A stretch of DNA of 45,768 nt from Pseudomonadota bacterium (GCA_023393475.1 JAEWLC010000099.1:1-45768), one strand, 5' to 3'; numbered from the stretch's first letter, positions 17,567 to 26,287 are shown. Numbers and translations are program-made. The notes: a model not told the origin generated them from the letters alone.

Positions 17567-17791
17567 ATGGGGAAGGGACAGGCCCAGATCAGCAACACCA
17601 TCCGCACCCTCCGCTTCCACGCCGGCGAGATGACGCAGGCCGAGCTGGCGGAGAAGGTCGGGGTGACGCGGCAGACCATCGTCGCGATCGAGCAGGGCAA
17701 ATATTCGCCGTCGCTCGAAGTCGCTTTCCGCATCGCCCGGGCGTTCAGCGCGCCGCTCGAGCAGGTCTTCACCTACGAGGGCGACGCCTAA
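17567..17791 (+). CDS. Short XRE-family helix-turn-helix regulator
   Basis: A 74-residue protein that is almost only a Cro/C1-type helix-turn-helix: NTIRTLRFHAGEMTQAELAEKVGVTRQTIVAIEQGKYSPSLEVAFRIARAFSAPLEQVFTYEGD, similar to the YozG/PbsX-type regulators that act with a small membrane protein partner. The reading frame begins four bases after the membrane protein gene. It is probably an autoregulator acting at the palindrome near 17079-17089. No toxin-antitoxin signature was seen in the partner. Confidence 0.88.
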   Translation: MGKGQAQISNTIRTLRFHAGEMTQAELAEKVGVTRQTIVAIEQGKYSPSLEVAFRIARAFSAPLEQVFTYEGDA

Positions 17792-17867
17792 TCGCCGCAA
17801 CCAGAGATCAGCGCCGGCTCGACGCGGACCTGTTCCGCGAGCGATGTCCTGCGCCCAGGAGAACGAG

Positions 17868-18842
17868 ATGAAAGCAGCGATTGTCGATCGCTACGGCGGG
17901 CCGGATGTTATCCGCATCGGCGAAGTCCCGAAGCCGATGCCTGCCGTGGGCGAGGTGCTGATCCGTATCCACGCCACGGTGGTCACGCCCTCCGACGTGG
18001 CGTTCCGGTCGGGCACGCCGTTCGTCGCGCGGCTCTTCGCCGGGCTGCTCAAGCCGCGGATTGCGGTGATGGGCGACAGCATCGGCGGGGTGGTCGAGGC
18101 GGTCGGCGAGGGCGTTCAGAAGTTCAGCGTCGGTGACCGGGTGTTCGGCACCACCGGCCCCGACCTTGGCGCCTATGCCGAGTATCGTTGCCTGCCCGAA
18201 GATGCGGCGCTGGCGCCGCTGCCGGATGGGCTCCGGTTCGGCGAGGCGGCCGGCATGTCCGACGGCATGCTGACGGCGCTGCCCTTCCTGCGCGATGTGG
18301 CCAAGCTCCAGCCCGGCCAGCGCCTGCTTGTCAACGGTGCCTCCGGCAGTGTCGGCAGCGCTGCGGTGCAACTCGGGCGCCACATGGGCGCTGTCGTCAC
18401 CGGCGTCTGCAGTGGCCGGAATGTCGACACGGTCCGGTCGCTGGGTGCACATGGCGTCATCGACTACGACCTCGAGGACTTCACCGACCGCCGAGAGGCA
18501 TGGGACGTGATCTTCGACGCCATCGGCAAGAGTTCGTTCGCGCGCTGTGTGCCGGCCCTTGCGCCAGGTGGCGTCTACCTCACCACCGTCCCCGACCTCC
18601 GAGGGCTGCCGGCGATGCTGCGGAAAAGCGGCAAGCGTGCCCGGTTTGCTGCCACCGGCCTTCGCCCCAGCCGCGAGAAAGCGGCCGATCTCGCTCACAT
18701 CGTCGAGCTCTACCGGGCTGGCCACATCCGGCCGCTGGTCGATCGCGAGTATGCGCTGGAGCAGGTCGTAGAGGCGCACCGCTATGTCGAGACCGGCCGC
18801 AAGGTCGGGAGCGTTGTGCTGTCGCTGCTGGCGGACAGGTAA
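17868..18842 (+). CDS. Zinc-independent MDR-family NAD(P)-dependent dehydrogenase
   Basis: A 324-residue medium-chain dehydrogenase/reductase. It has the GroES-like N-terminal domain (MKAAIVDRYGGPDVIRIGEVPKPMPAVGEVLIRIHATVVTPSDVAFRSG), GGVVEAVGEGVQKFSVGDRVFG, and the Rossmann nucleotide site LLVNGASGSVGSAAVQLGRHMGA (about 148-170). The C-terminal ALEQVVEAHRYVETGRKVGSVVL is standard. The catalytic and structural zinc cysteines of alcohol dehydrogenases are missing, so it is closer to quinone oxidoreductases and enoyl reductases. The ATG at 17868 has AGGAGAA upstream. It lies between rnpB and rsmH, where mraZ is expected. The substrate is unknown. Confidence 0.85.
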   Translation: MKAAIVDRYGGPDVIRIGEVPKPMPAVGEVLIRIHATVVTPSDVAFRSGTPFVARLFAGLLKPRIAVMGDSIGGVVEAVGEGVQKFSVGDRVFGTTGPDLGAYAEYRCLPEDAALAPLPDGLRFGEAAGMSDGMLTALPFLRDVAKLQPGQRLLVNGASGSVGSAAVQLGRHMGAVVTGVCSGRNVDTVRSLGAHGVIDYDLEDFTDRREAWDVIFDAIGKSSFARCVPALAPGGVYLTTVPDLRGLPAMLRKSGKRARFAATGLRPSREKAADLAHIVELYRAGHIRPLVDREYALEQVVEAHRYVETGRKVGSVVLSLLADR

Positions 18843-18942
18843 CCTCAACAGAATCTTAATCTGGCCCCGTCAGAGTGCGCCGATATCCCCACTATGGGGA
18901 AGTTGCGTGCCGGCTGTCGCCGGAGTGGAGTTCGGGCGGAAG

Positions 18943-19929
18943 ATGACCAAGCCGAAGGGCAGCTACAGCCAGGGGCCGCACGTGCCGGTCCTGTTGGCGG
19001 AGGTGCTCGAAGCGCTGGAGCCGCTCGAAGGTGCACGCATTCTCGACGGCACGTTCGGCGCCGGTGGCTATTCGCGCGCCATCCTCGAAGCCGGCGCATC
19101 TGTCGTCGCTGTCGATCGCGACCCCTCAGTGCTACCGCATGCCGAAAAGCTGGCCGCCGAATATCCGAGTCGATTCAAGTTCGTGGCGGGGACTTTTTCC
19201 AATCTGGATGAGCTGGCCGGCGAGCCCGTGGATGGCGTCGTCCTCGATATCGGCGTCTCGTCCATGCAGCTCGACCAGGCCGAGCGCGGCTTTTCGTTCA
19301 TGCAGGAGGGGCCGCTCGACATGCGGATGTCCTCCGATGGCGAAAGTGCCGCTGACCTCGTGAATGGGCTGGAAGAGGCCGACCTCGCCAACCTGCTGTT
19401 CGCCTTTGGCGAAGAGCGGAAGTCGCGGCGCATCGCCCATTCCATCGTTGCGGCTCGTGCAAGCGAGCCGATCACCACGACCACTCAGCTCGCGAAGCTC
19501 ATCGAGAAATCCATCGGCCGGAAGCCGGGCGACGCGCATCCGGCGACGCGGAGCTTCCAGGCGCTGCGGATCGCCGTGAATGGTGAGTTCGAGCAACTGG
19601 TCGAGGGCCTGTTCGCCAGCGAGCGCCTGCTCGGCGAAGGCGGGCGGCTGGCGGTGGTGACGTTCCATTCGCTCGAGGATCGCATCGTGAAGCGGTTCTT
19701 CGATCCCGAGAAGGGCGCTCCGACCCAGTCGCGCCACCTGCCGCAGGTCGTGCAGGATGCGGTGCGCTGGTCGCATGTCGCCAAGGCGCGCAAGGCGTCC
19801 GAGGCGGAAGTAAGCCGCAATCCCCGTTCCCGCTCGGCGACCATCCGGTCCGGCGTGCGGACCTCTGCGGCAGCCCGCGCCGTCAGCTATGCCGGCCTCG
19901 GCGTTCCCATGTCGCGGGGTGCCGCATGA
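18943..19929 (+). CDS. rsmH: 16S rRNA (cytosine(1402)-N4)-methyltransferase
   Basis: A 328-residue SAM-dependent enzyme (older name MraW) that methylates the N4 of C1402 in 16S rRNA and opens the dcw cluster. Family blocks are HVPVLLAEVLEALEP, ILDGTFGAGGYSRAIL (SAM motif I, about 33-48), VDGVVLDIGVSSMQLDQAERGFSF, GPLDMRMS, PATRSFQALRIAVNGEFEQL, and LAVVTFHSLEDRIVKRFF. The start at 18943 gives the usual N-terminus; the upstream in-frame extension has no domain. Its TGA overlaps the ftsL ATG. No mraZ precedes it. A GAATC (18851-18855) lies in the upstream gap. Confidence 0.96.
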   Translation: MTKPKGSYSQGPHVPVLLAEVLEALEPLEGARILDGTFGAGGYSRAILEAGASVVAVDRDPSVLPHAEKLAAEYPSRFKFVAGTFSNLDELAGEPVDGVVLDIGVSSMQLDQAERGFSFMQEGPLDMRMSSDGESAADLVNGLEEADLANLLFAFGEERKSRRIAHSIVAARASEPITTTTQLAKLIEKSIGRKPGDAHPATRSFQALRIAVNGEFEQLVEGLFASERLLGEGGRLAVVTFHSLEDRIVKRFFDPEKGAPTQSRHLPQVVQDAVRWSHVAKARKASEAEVSRNPRSRSATIRSGVRTSAAARAVSYAGLGVPMSRGAA

Positions 19930-20300
19930 TCCGCGTCATCAATCTCATCCTGTTCTGCACCTGCCTTGCCGCGCTCGTCGGCGTTTATGGGCTCAAGTAC
20001 TCGGTCGAGGACATCGCCGCCGAGAAGGTGTCGATCGAGCGCAAGATCGATCGCCAGACCGGGGAGCTCAGCCTGTTGAAGGCGGACTGGTCCTATCTCA
20101 ACCAGCCCGCGCATGTCGGCCCGATCGTCGCCCGCCACCAGGAAGCGCTGGCACTGGTGCCGACCGGGCAGGAGCAGTTCGGCCGGATGGACAACCTGCC
20201 GATGCGCCCGGCCGCGCCGGACACGGCGGCGCTCGACGAACTGCTGAACTCCCTCGACGCGGGCATCGACCCGATCGAGCAACTGATCGAGGCGAACTAG
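19926..20300 (+). CDS. ftsL: Cell division protein FtsL
   Basis: A 124-residue bitopic inner-membrane protein of the divisome, partner of FtsB and FtsQ. It has a very short cytoplasmic N-terminus, one membrane helix (INLILFCTCLAALVGVYGLKYSV, about 5-27) and a periplasmic coiled-coil-like stretch (VEDIAAEKVSIERKIDRQTGELSLLKADWSYLNQPAHV). The WSYLN..PA element is typical of alphaproteobacterial FtsL. It overlaps rsmH by four bases and abuts ftsI directly, with its stop followed at once by the next ATG. Confidence 0.9.
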   Translation: MIRVINLILFCTCLAALVGVYGLKYSVEDIAAEKVSIERKIDRQTGELSLLKADWSYLNQPAHVGPIVARHQEALALVPTGQEQFGRMDNLPMRPAAPDTAALDELLNSLDAGIDPIEQLIEAN

Positions 20301-22025
20301 ATGGCGATCCTCTCCGTCGGCGCCGAGACCATTTCGCTCGATGGCGGCCGCAAGTCGCGCGGCAACCTGACCAAGTCACGCATCCGCGTTGTCGTGGCGG
20401 CGCTGTTCATCGTCTTCGCCGTTGTCGGTGGGCGGTTGATCCAGCTCGGCGCGACCGTCACCGACTCCAACATCGAAGGGGTGGCGCGTGACGTCATCAC
20501 CGCCAGCCGTCCGCCGATCCTCGATCGGAACGGGCTGGAGATGGCCGTCGATATCCGCGTGCCGTCGCTGTTCGCCGAGCCGCGCCGGATCATCGACGTC
20601 GAGGAAGCGGTGCAGAAGCTCCGCACCGTGCTGCCCGACCTCAACGAGGACTGGCTGCGCAAGCGTCTCACCGGCGACAAGGGTTTCGTCTGGATCAAGC
20701 GCGAGCTGACGCCTGCCATCGAGGACAGGATCTTCCAGCTCGGCATTCCGGGCATCCAGTTCGTCACCGAAAGCAAGCGCTTCTACCCTTCGGGCAAGGA
20801 GGCCTCGCATATCCTCGGCGCGGTCAACATCGACAACCAGGGCACCATGGGCATCGAAAAGCACATGGACGACGACAGCCTTGCCCTGCTGCAGTCGGTC
20901 GGCCTTGCCCGTGGCGCCGACCTCACGCCGGTCAGCCTGTCGGTCGATCTGCGCGTCCAGCATGTGATGTACGAGCAGCTGGTCGATGCGCTCTCCCGCT
21001 ACAAGGCGATTGCCGCGGCTGGCGTGATGATTGATGTCCGGACCGGTGAAGTCGTCGCGCTCGCCTCGCTGCCGGATTTCGACCCGAACAACCCCTCGAC
21101 CCTGTTCCAGGACTACAACGGGGTAAAGAACGACCGCTTCAACCGCATCACCTCGGGCATCTACGAACTCGGCTCGACCTTCAAGACGGTAACCCTGGCT
21201 GGTGCGCTCGATAGCGGCAAGGTGAGGATCACCGATCAGTTCGATGCGCGCTTCGGCATACGCTTCGGTCGCTTCACCATCGACGATTTCCATGGCAAGC
21301 ACCGCGTCCTCTCGGTGCCGGAAGTCTACAAGTACTCGTCCAACATCGGCACCATCAAGATCATGCAGGAGCTGGGCAAGGACGACTTCCGCGCCTTCCT
21401 GACGAGGATCGGCATGGACCAGCCGGTACCGTTCGAACTGCCCGAGATGCGCAAGCCCAAGGTGCCGGCGAAGTTCTCCGAGATCGTCGCCGCCACCGCG
21501 AGCTTTGGCCACGGCCTCTCCGTGTCGCCGCTGCATATGGCGCGCGCCGTGGCGGCCTTCGTCAACGACGGCAACATGGTGCCGCCGACCATCTACAAGC
21601 GCAGCCTCGAAGAAGCCCAGAAGCTCTACACGCCGGTGGTCTCCCAGCAGACCAGCGAGCAGATTCGCTACCTCATGCGCCTCAACGCGCTCGAGGGTTC
21701 GGGCAGCCGCATGAACAAGCTGTCCAACGGCTATCGCGTCGGCGGCAAGACCGGCACCGCCGAGAAGGTGGTCAACGGGGCGTACTCGTCCAACAAGGTG
21801 TTCAACGTTTTCGCTTCGGCGTTCCCGCTCGACAACCCGCGGTATGCGATGGTGATTGTGGTCGACGATCCCCAGGCCGAAAACGCGCAATCCGGCACCA
21901 CGGCCGGCTGGAATGCGGGTGAAGTCACAGGCCGAATTGTGCAGCGGGTCGCGCCGATGCTTGGAATTGCGCCAGACTTCAGCGACATGTTGGACGGAAA
22001 CCTTGTCCCACCACAGCTTCGCTGA
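20301..22025 (+). CDS. ftsI: Septal peptidoglycan transpeptidase FtsI (PBP3)
   Basis: A 574-residue class B penicillin-binding protein that cross-links septal peptidoglycan together with FtsW. A cytoplasmic N-terminus is followed by one membrane helix (about 29-46, VVVAALFIVFAVVGGRL), a dimerisation/pedestal domain (RPPILDRNGLEMA from about 70), and the transpeptidase domain with S292-T-F-K (SxxK, active Ser292), S346-S-N348 (SxN) and K483-T-G485 (KTG). All three penicillin-binding motifs are intact. The gap to murE is 22 bases. Target of beta-lactams in the family. Confidence 0.97.
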   Translation: MAILSVGAETISLDGGRKSRGNLTKSRIRVVVAALFIVFAVVGGRLIQLGATVTDSNIEGVARDVITASRPPILDRNGLEMAVDIRVPSLFAEPRRIIDVEEAVQKLRTVLPDLNEDWLRKRLTGDKGFVWIKRELTPAIEDRIFQLGIPGIQFVTESKRFYPSGKEASHILGAVNIDNQGTMGIEKHMDDDSLALLQSVGLARGADLTPVSLSVDLRVQHVMYEQLVDALSRYKAIAAAGVMIDVRTGEVVALASLPDFDPNNPSTLFQDYNGVKNDRFNRITSGIYELGSTFKTVTLAGALDSGKVRITDQFDARFGIRFGRFTIDDFHGKHRVLSVPEVYKYSSNIGTIKIMQELGKDDFRAFLTRIGMDQPVPFELPEMRKPKVPAKFSEIVAATASFGHGLSVSPLHMARAVAAFVNDGNMVPPTIYKRSLEEAQKLYTPVVSQQTSEQIRYLMRLNALEGSGSRMNKLSNGYRVGGKTGTAEKVVNGAYSSNKVFNVFASAFPLDNPRYAMVIVVDDPQAENAQSGTTAGWNAGEVTGRIVQRVAPMLGIAPDFSDMLDGNLVPPQLR

Positions 22026-22047
22026 AGCGAACAGAGAAGAAGCCAGC

Positions 22048-23487
22048 GTGCCGTTTGCGCTCAAAGACCTTCTAGAGGGGGCAGAAGCCTCCGTCCCCAA
22101 CCTCACCGTAGAAGGCGTCAACGCCGACAGCCGATCGATCCGCCCGGGTGAAGTCTTCTTCGCGACGCCCGGCACGCGGGTGCATGGCGACGGTTTTGCT
22201 GCTCAAGCCGTCGGGCTAGGCGCAGTTGCCATGGTCAGTGATCGTGCGCCCCACGGCGATCCGGGCGTTCCGGTCATTGTCGTTTCGGATGTGCGGGCGG
22301 CCTACGCGCGCGCCGCAGCGCGCCAGTTCGCGCCACAGCCACAGGTGACGGTCGGCGTTACCGGCACCAACGGCAAATCCTCGATCGTTTCGTTCGTCCG
22401 CCAGATCTGGGATGCCTGCGGCATTCCGGGCGCGAGCCTAGGAACGGTCGGTGTCGAGACCAGGGCCGGGATCGACAAGCGCGAACTGACGACGTCGGAT
22501 TCCCTGTCGCTGCACCAGGACCTCGGTGCGCTGAAGGCGCAGGGGATCGATCACGTTGCGATGGAAGTCTCGAGCCAGGGGCTCGACCAGCGGCGGGCCG
22601 ACGGCATCCGCTTCAACGCGGTGGCGTTCTCGAACCTCAGCCGCGACCATCTCGACTATCACCTCGACATGGAAACCTACCGCGAGGCGAAGCTCCGGCT
22701 GTTCAAGGACCTGATCGCCGATGGCGGGGCGGCCGTGGTCAATGCCGATGATCCCGAGCACATGCCCTTCATGTTCGCCGCGCTCGATCGCGGCGCGACG
22801 CTGCTGACGGTCGGGCGCGAGGGCGCCTGGCTCGAACTCACCGACATCCGCAACGAAGGCTACGGCCAGCGTGTCACCGGCCGCATGGTCGGCGAACCCG
22901 TCAGCTTCCGCCTGCCACTTACCGGCGAATTCCAGGTCAGCAACGCCGCGGTCGCCCTTGCGCTGGCGATCTCGACGGGCGCACCCGCCGAGCAGGCGGT
23001 GAAGGCACTAGAGACGCTCAAGGGCGCCAAGGGACGCCTCGAGCTGGTGGCCGAGCACAACGGCGCCGCCATCTTCGTGGACTACGCACACAAGCCTGTC
23101 GCGCTGGAGACGGCGCTCGAGGCGCTGCGCCCCTATGCGACCAGCAAGCTCAAGGTGGTGTTCGGCGCGGGTGGCGATCGCGACCAGGGCAAGCGCCCGA
23201 TGATGGGCGATGCAGCGAGTCGCCTCGCCGACGATGCGATCGTCACCGACGACAATCCGCGTACCGAAGATGCCGCGACCATCCGCAAGCAGATCCTGCT
23301 CGCAATGACGAGTGCCCGGGAGATCGGCGACCGCCGCCTCGCCATCGAAACGGCGATAAAGGAATTGCAGCCGGGCGACGTGCTGCTGATTGCGGGCAAG
23401 GGGCACGAGGACTATCAGATCATCGGCACCACCAAGCACCACTTCTCGGATCACGAGGTGGTGCTGGAGACGCTGAAAGGACTCTAG
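22048..23487 (+). CDS. murE: UDP-N-acetylmuramoyl-tripeptide synthetase MurE (meso-DAP adding)
   Basis: A 479-residue cytosolic Mur ligase that adds the third amino acid of the stem peptide, using ATP. The ATP loop GVTGTNGKSS is at residues 103-112. The substrate motif D402-N-P-R405 predicts meso-diaminopimelate rather than lysine. Other family blocks are VNADSRSIRPGEVFFATPG, MEVSSQGLDQRR and GKGHEDYQ. The start is a GTG at 22048 with AGAGAAGAAG upstream; the open frame extends further into ftsI but has no domain there. murF begins three bases after its stop. Confidence 0.97.
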   Translation: MPFALKDLLEGAEASVPNLTVEGVNADSRSIRPGEVFFATPGTRVHGDGFAAQAVGLGAVAMVSDRAPHGDPGVPVIVVSDVRAAYARAAARQFAPQPQVTVGVTGTNGKSSIVSFVRQIWDACGIPGASLGTVGVETRAGIDKRELTTSDSLSLHQDLGALKAQGIDHVAMEVSSQGLDQRRADGIRFNAVAFSNLSRDHLDYHLDMETYREAKLRLFKDLIADGGAAVVNADDPEHMPFMFAALDRGATLLTVGREGAWLELTDIRNEGYGQRVTGRMVGEPVSFRLPLTGEFQVSNAAVALALAISTGAPAEQAVKALETLKGAKGRLELVAEHNGAAIFVDYAHKPVALETALEALRPYATSKLKVVFGAGGDRDQGKRPMMGDAASRLADDAIVTDDNPRTEDAATIRKQILLAMTSAREIGDRRLAIETAIKELQPGDVLLIAGKGHEDYQIIGTTKHHFSDHEVVLETLKGL

Positions 23488-23490
23488 CCC

Positions 23491-24915
23491 ATGCGACCAC
23501 TCTGGACTGTCGCCGAGGTCGTCAAAGCCACCGGCGGCCACCCGGAGGGGTTGTCCGACGGCCCGATCTTCTCGGTCTGCATCGACTCCCGCGAGATTGC
23601 CCACGAGGCGCTGTTCGTCGCCATCAACGGCGACAAGCTCGATGGGCACGACTTCGTCGGCAAGGCGCTCGAGGCCGGCGCTGCCGCTGCCATCGTCTCG
23701 GAAGCCCACTTCAAGGCGCTGGGTGGCGAGCGGGTCATCGTCGTGCCCGATCCGCTCAAGGCCCTCGAAGCGCTGGGCGTTGCTGCGCGGGCGCGCAACA
23801 AGGGCCAGATCGTCGCGGTGACCGGCAGTGCCGGAAAGACCACGACCAAGGAAGCCATCCGCACCGTACTCGCGGCCTTCGGAGAGACGCACTACTCGAT
23901 CAAGAGCTTCAACAACCACTGGGGCGTGCCGCTGATGCTGGCGCGCCTGCCGCGCGAGGCACAGTTTGGCGTCTTCGAGATCGGCATGAACCATGCCGGC
24001 GAGATCGCGGAACTGGTGAAGCTGGTCCGGCCGCATGTCGCGGTCATCACGACCGTCGCCGCTGCCCATCTTGAGTTCTTCAGTTCGGTCAGCGACATCG
24101 CGGCGGCGAAGGCCGAGATCTTCCTTGGCCTCGAGCCGGGCGGCACGGCAGTGCTCAACACCGACCACGATCACCTGCATGTGCTCTTTGCCCATGCTCG
24201 TGCTGCAGGCGTCGCGAAGGTCGTCACCTACGGCTTCGACGACAGCGCCGACTGGCACATCACCAAGGCCGAACCTTCGACCAAGGGCATGGCGGCCGAG
24301 GTTGTCCACGGTGCCGAACGCTACAGTTTCCAGGTACATGCGCCCGGCAGGCACATGGTCGCGAATGCCGTAGCCGCGATCGCCGTAGCTAATGCATCGG
24401 GCGAAGGAACGCGCGCAGCCATCGGTGCCCTCAGCAAATTCGCGGCGCCAGAGGGCAGGGGGCTGACGCTGAACCTCGGCCCGGCGAAGAAGCCGCTGCT
24501 CCTCGTCGACGAGAGCTACAACGCCAATGTTGCGTCGATGACGGCGGCGATGGATGTGTTTGCCGGCATCCGGCCCGTGGAGGGCAGCAAGGTGCTGGTG
24601 CTTGGCGACATGCTGGAGATGGGCCCGCAAGGCCCGCAACTCCATGCGGCGCTGCTCGGCGCGGCGCTGAAGACCGGGGCGAACCGGATATTCCTGGTTG
24701 GGCCGGCGATGCGCGCCCTTGCCGACGAGTTCACGCGCCTCGCCGAAAGCGACCGGGAGGCCCCGACTGTGACCCATATGCCCACGACCGACGAGATCAC
24801 CGACAGCGTGCTCGCCGCGCTTGCCTATGGCGACGCAGTTATGGTCAAAGGGTCCAACGGCGTCCGGCTCTCGCAACTTGTGCAGAAGATCCGCGAGCGC
24901 TTCGAAAGCGCCTAA
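23491..24915 (+). CDS. murF: UDP-N-acetylmuramoyl-tripeptide:D-Ala-D-Ala ligase MurF
   Basis: A 474-residue cytosolic Mur ligase that adds D-Ala-D-Ala to UDP-MurNAc-tripeptide, completing the pentapeptide made available by Ddl. ATP loop VTGSAGKTTTKE at 110-121; FNNHWGVPLMLARLP, FEIGMNHAGEIAEL, DESYNANVASMTAAMDVF and VLVLGDMLEMG are MurF hallmarks. It follows murE by three bases, and mraY begins 26 bases later. Confidence 0.97.
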   Translation: MRPLWTVAEVVKATGGHPEGLSDGPIFSVCIDSREIAHEALFVAINGDKLDGHDFVGKALEAGAAAAIVSEAHFKALGGERVIVVPDPLKALEALGVAARARNKGQIVAVTGSAGKTTTKEAIRTVLAAFGETHYSIKSFNNHWGVPLMLARLPREAQFGVFEIGMNHAGEIAELVKLVRPHVAVITTVAAAHLEFFSSVSDIAAAKAEIFLGLEPGGTAVLNTDHDHLHVLFAHARAAGVAKVVTYGFDDSADWHITKAEPSTKGMAAEVVHGAERYSFQVHAPGRHMVANAVAAIAVANASGEGTRAAIGALSKFAAPEGRGLTLNLGPAKKPLLLVDESYNANVASMTAAMDVFAGIRPVEGSKVLVLGDMLEMGPQGPQLHAALLGAALKTGANRIFLVGPAMRALADEFTRLAESDREAPTVTHMPTTDEITDSVLAALAYGDAVMVKGSNGVRLSQLVQKIRERFESA

Positions 24916-24941
24916 GGCGACACGGGTGGGACACCGGTAGC

Positions 24942-26027
24942 ATGCTGTATTTCCTCGGGCAGTTGGGCGACAGCCTCGCCGCCTTCAACGTGTTCCGCTA
25001 CATCACCTTCCGCACTGCCGGCGCGGTGATGACGTCGCTGTTCTTCGTCTTCCTGTTCGGCCCGACCATGATCGCGGCCCTGCGCATCCGCCAGGGCAAG
25101 GGGCAGCCGATCCGCGAGGATGGCCCGCAGGGTCACCTGCTGACCAAGAAGGGCACGCCCACCATGGGTGGCCTGATGATCCTCTCGGGCGCGGTGATCT
25201 CGGTCCTGCTGTGGGCGAACCTCAGCAATCTCTACGTCTGGGCCGTGCTGTTCGTGACGATCTCGTTCGGCGCCATCGGCTTTTACGACGACTATCTCAA
25301 GGTGACGAAGGCCTCGCACAAGGGCTTCTCCGGCCGCCAGCGGCTGGCGATCGAGGCCGTGGTGGCGCTGATCGCGGCCTATGTCATGGCCTCGGTCACC
25401 GATCCCGCCATCGCCACCCAGCTGATGTTCCCGTTCATCAAGGGTTCGGGCATTCCGCTCTGGTACTTCTTCTACTTTTTTGCCGCCTTCATCATCGTCG
25501 GCGCCGGCAATTCGGTGAACTTCACCGATGGCCTCGATGGCCTCGCCATCGTGCCGGTGATGGTCGCGGCGGCCTGTTTCGGGCTGATCGCCTATCTCGT
25601 CGGCTCGTCGAACTTCTCGGACTACCTGCTGCTCAACTACGTGCCCGGCACGGCGGAGCTGTCGGTGGTCTGCGGCGCCATCATCGGCGCCGGCCTCGGG
25701 TTCCTGTGGTTCAACGCCCCGCCGGCGCAGATCTTCATGGGTGACACCGGCTCGCTCGCCCTCGGCGGCGCCCTTGGCGCCATCGCCGTCGCCACCAAGC
25801 ACGAGATCGTCCTCGCCATCGTCGGCGGCCTGTTCGTGCTCGAAACCGTGTCGGTGATCGTCCAGGTCGTGTCGTTCAAGCTGACCGGCAAGCGCGTGTT
25901 CAAGATGGCCCCGATCCACCATCACTTCGAGATGCTGGGCTGGACCGAAAGCCAGGTCGTGATCCGCTTCTGGATCATCAGCTTCGTGCTGGCACTGATC
26001 GGGCTGAGCTCACTGAAGCTGCGGTAG
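24942..26027 (+). CDS. mraY: Phospho-N-acetylmuramoyl-pentapeptide transferase MraY
   Basis: A 361-residue polytopic inner-membrane enzyme with about ten helices that transfers phospho-MurNAc-pentapeptide to undecaprenyl phosphate, making lipid I. Hallmarks are GTPTMGGLMIL, FYDDYLKV, the catalytic GAGNSVNFTDGLDGLA, IFMGDTGSLALGG and the cytoplasmic HHHFE near the C-terminus. The full family length rules out a fusion with MurD. In most dcw clusters murD follows at once; here 260 bases without a gene follow instead. Confidence 0.97.
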   Translation: MLYFLGQLGDSLAAFNVFRYITFRTAGAVMTSLFFVFLFGPTMIAALRIRQGKGQPIREDGPQGHLLTKKGTPTMGGLMILSGAVISVLLWANLSNLYVWAVLFVTISFGAIGFYDDYLKVTKASHKGFSGRQRLAIEAVVALIAAYVMASVTDPAIATQLMFPFIKGSGIPLWYFFYFFAAFIIVGAGNSVNFTDGLDGLAIVPVMVAAACFGLIAYLVGSSNFSDYLLLNYVPGTAELSVVCGAIIGAGLGFLWFNAPPAQIFMGDTGSLALGGALGAIAVATKHEIVLAIVGGLFVLETVSVIVQVVSFKLTGKRVFKMAPIHHHFEMLGWTESQVVIRFWIISFVLALIGLSSLKLR

Positions 26028-26052
26028 TAGTAGCGGCACTCACCACGTACTC

Positions 26053-26136
26053 GATGTCATCCCAGCGAAAGCTGGGACCCATCTATCCACCTGCGCCAGC
26101 TGAGAATTGGGTCCCAGCTTTCGCTGGGATGACATC
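26053..26136. repeat. Palindromic intergenic repeat, copy B, at the murD position
   Basis: Left arm 26053-26081 and right arm 26108-26136 are perfect 29-base inverted repeats (arm begins GATGTCATCCCAGCGAAAGC), separated by a 26-base loop. It begins 26 bases after the mraY stop and replaces the expected murD gene. Confidence 0.92.
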
Positions 26137-26178
26137 CGGTGGGTGTGCCGACATCCAAGGCGCACATCCACTCCATCA

Positions 26179-26218
26179 GATTCGCAAAACGCGAATCCGT
26201 TCCGACATTGGTAACCAA
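26179..26218 (+). promoter_or_regulatory. ftsW upstream hairpin with two GANTC sites and a TTGGTAACCAA palindrome
   Basis: GATTCGC-aaaac-GCGAATC (26179-26197) is a 7-bp hairpin whose two arms each hold a GANTC methylation site. TTGGT-A-ACCAA (26208-26218) is a perfect 11-bp palindrome. Both lie in the roughly 150 bases between the repeat and ftsW, where a promoter is needed if the repeat interrupts readthrough from mraY. Confidence 0.45.
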
Positions 26219-26287
26219 CCCGGTCGTACAGTTTGCTTCAAGTTGTGCGTACGGGAGGCTGTCCGGAGTAGGGCGGCGTCGATTCTG

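Noticed and set aside
18895..18942. MraZ-binding TGGG repeats before rsmH
   Set aside because: TGGGG and TGGAG occur, but not with the regular spacing of MraZ boxes.
26054..26287. N-terminal extension of FtsW through the palindromic repeat
   Set aside because: The extra residues come from the repeat and carry no domain; family alignment supports the ATG at 26288.
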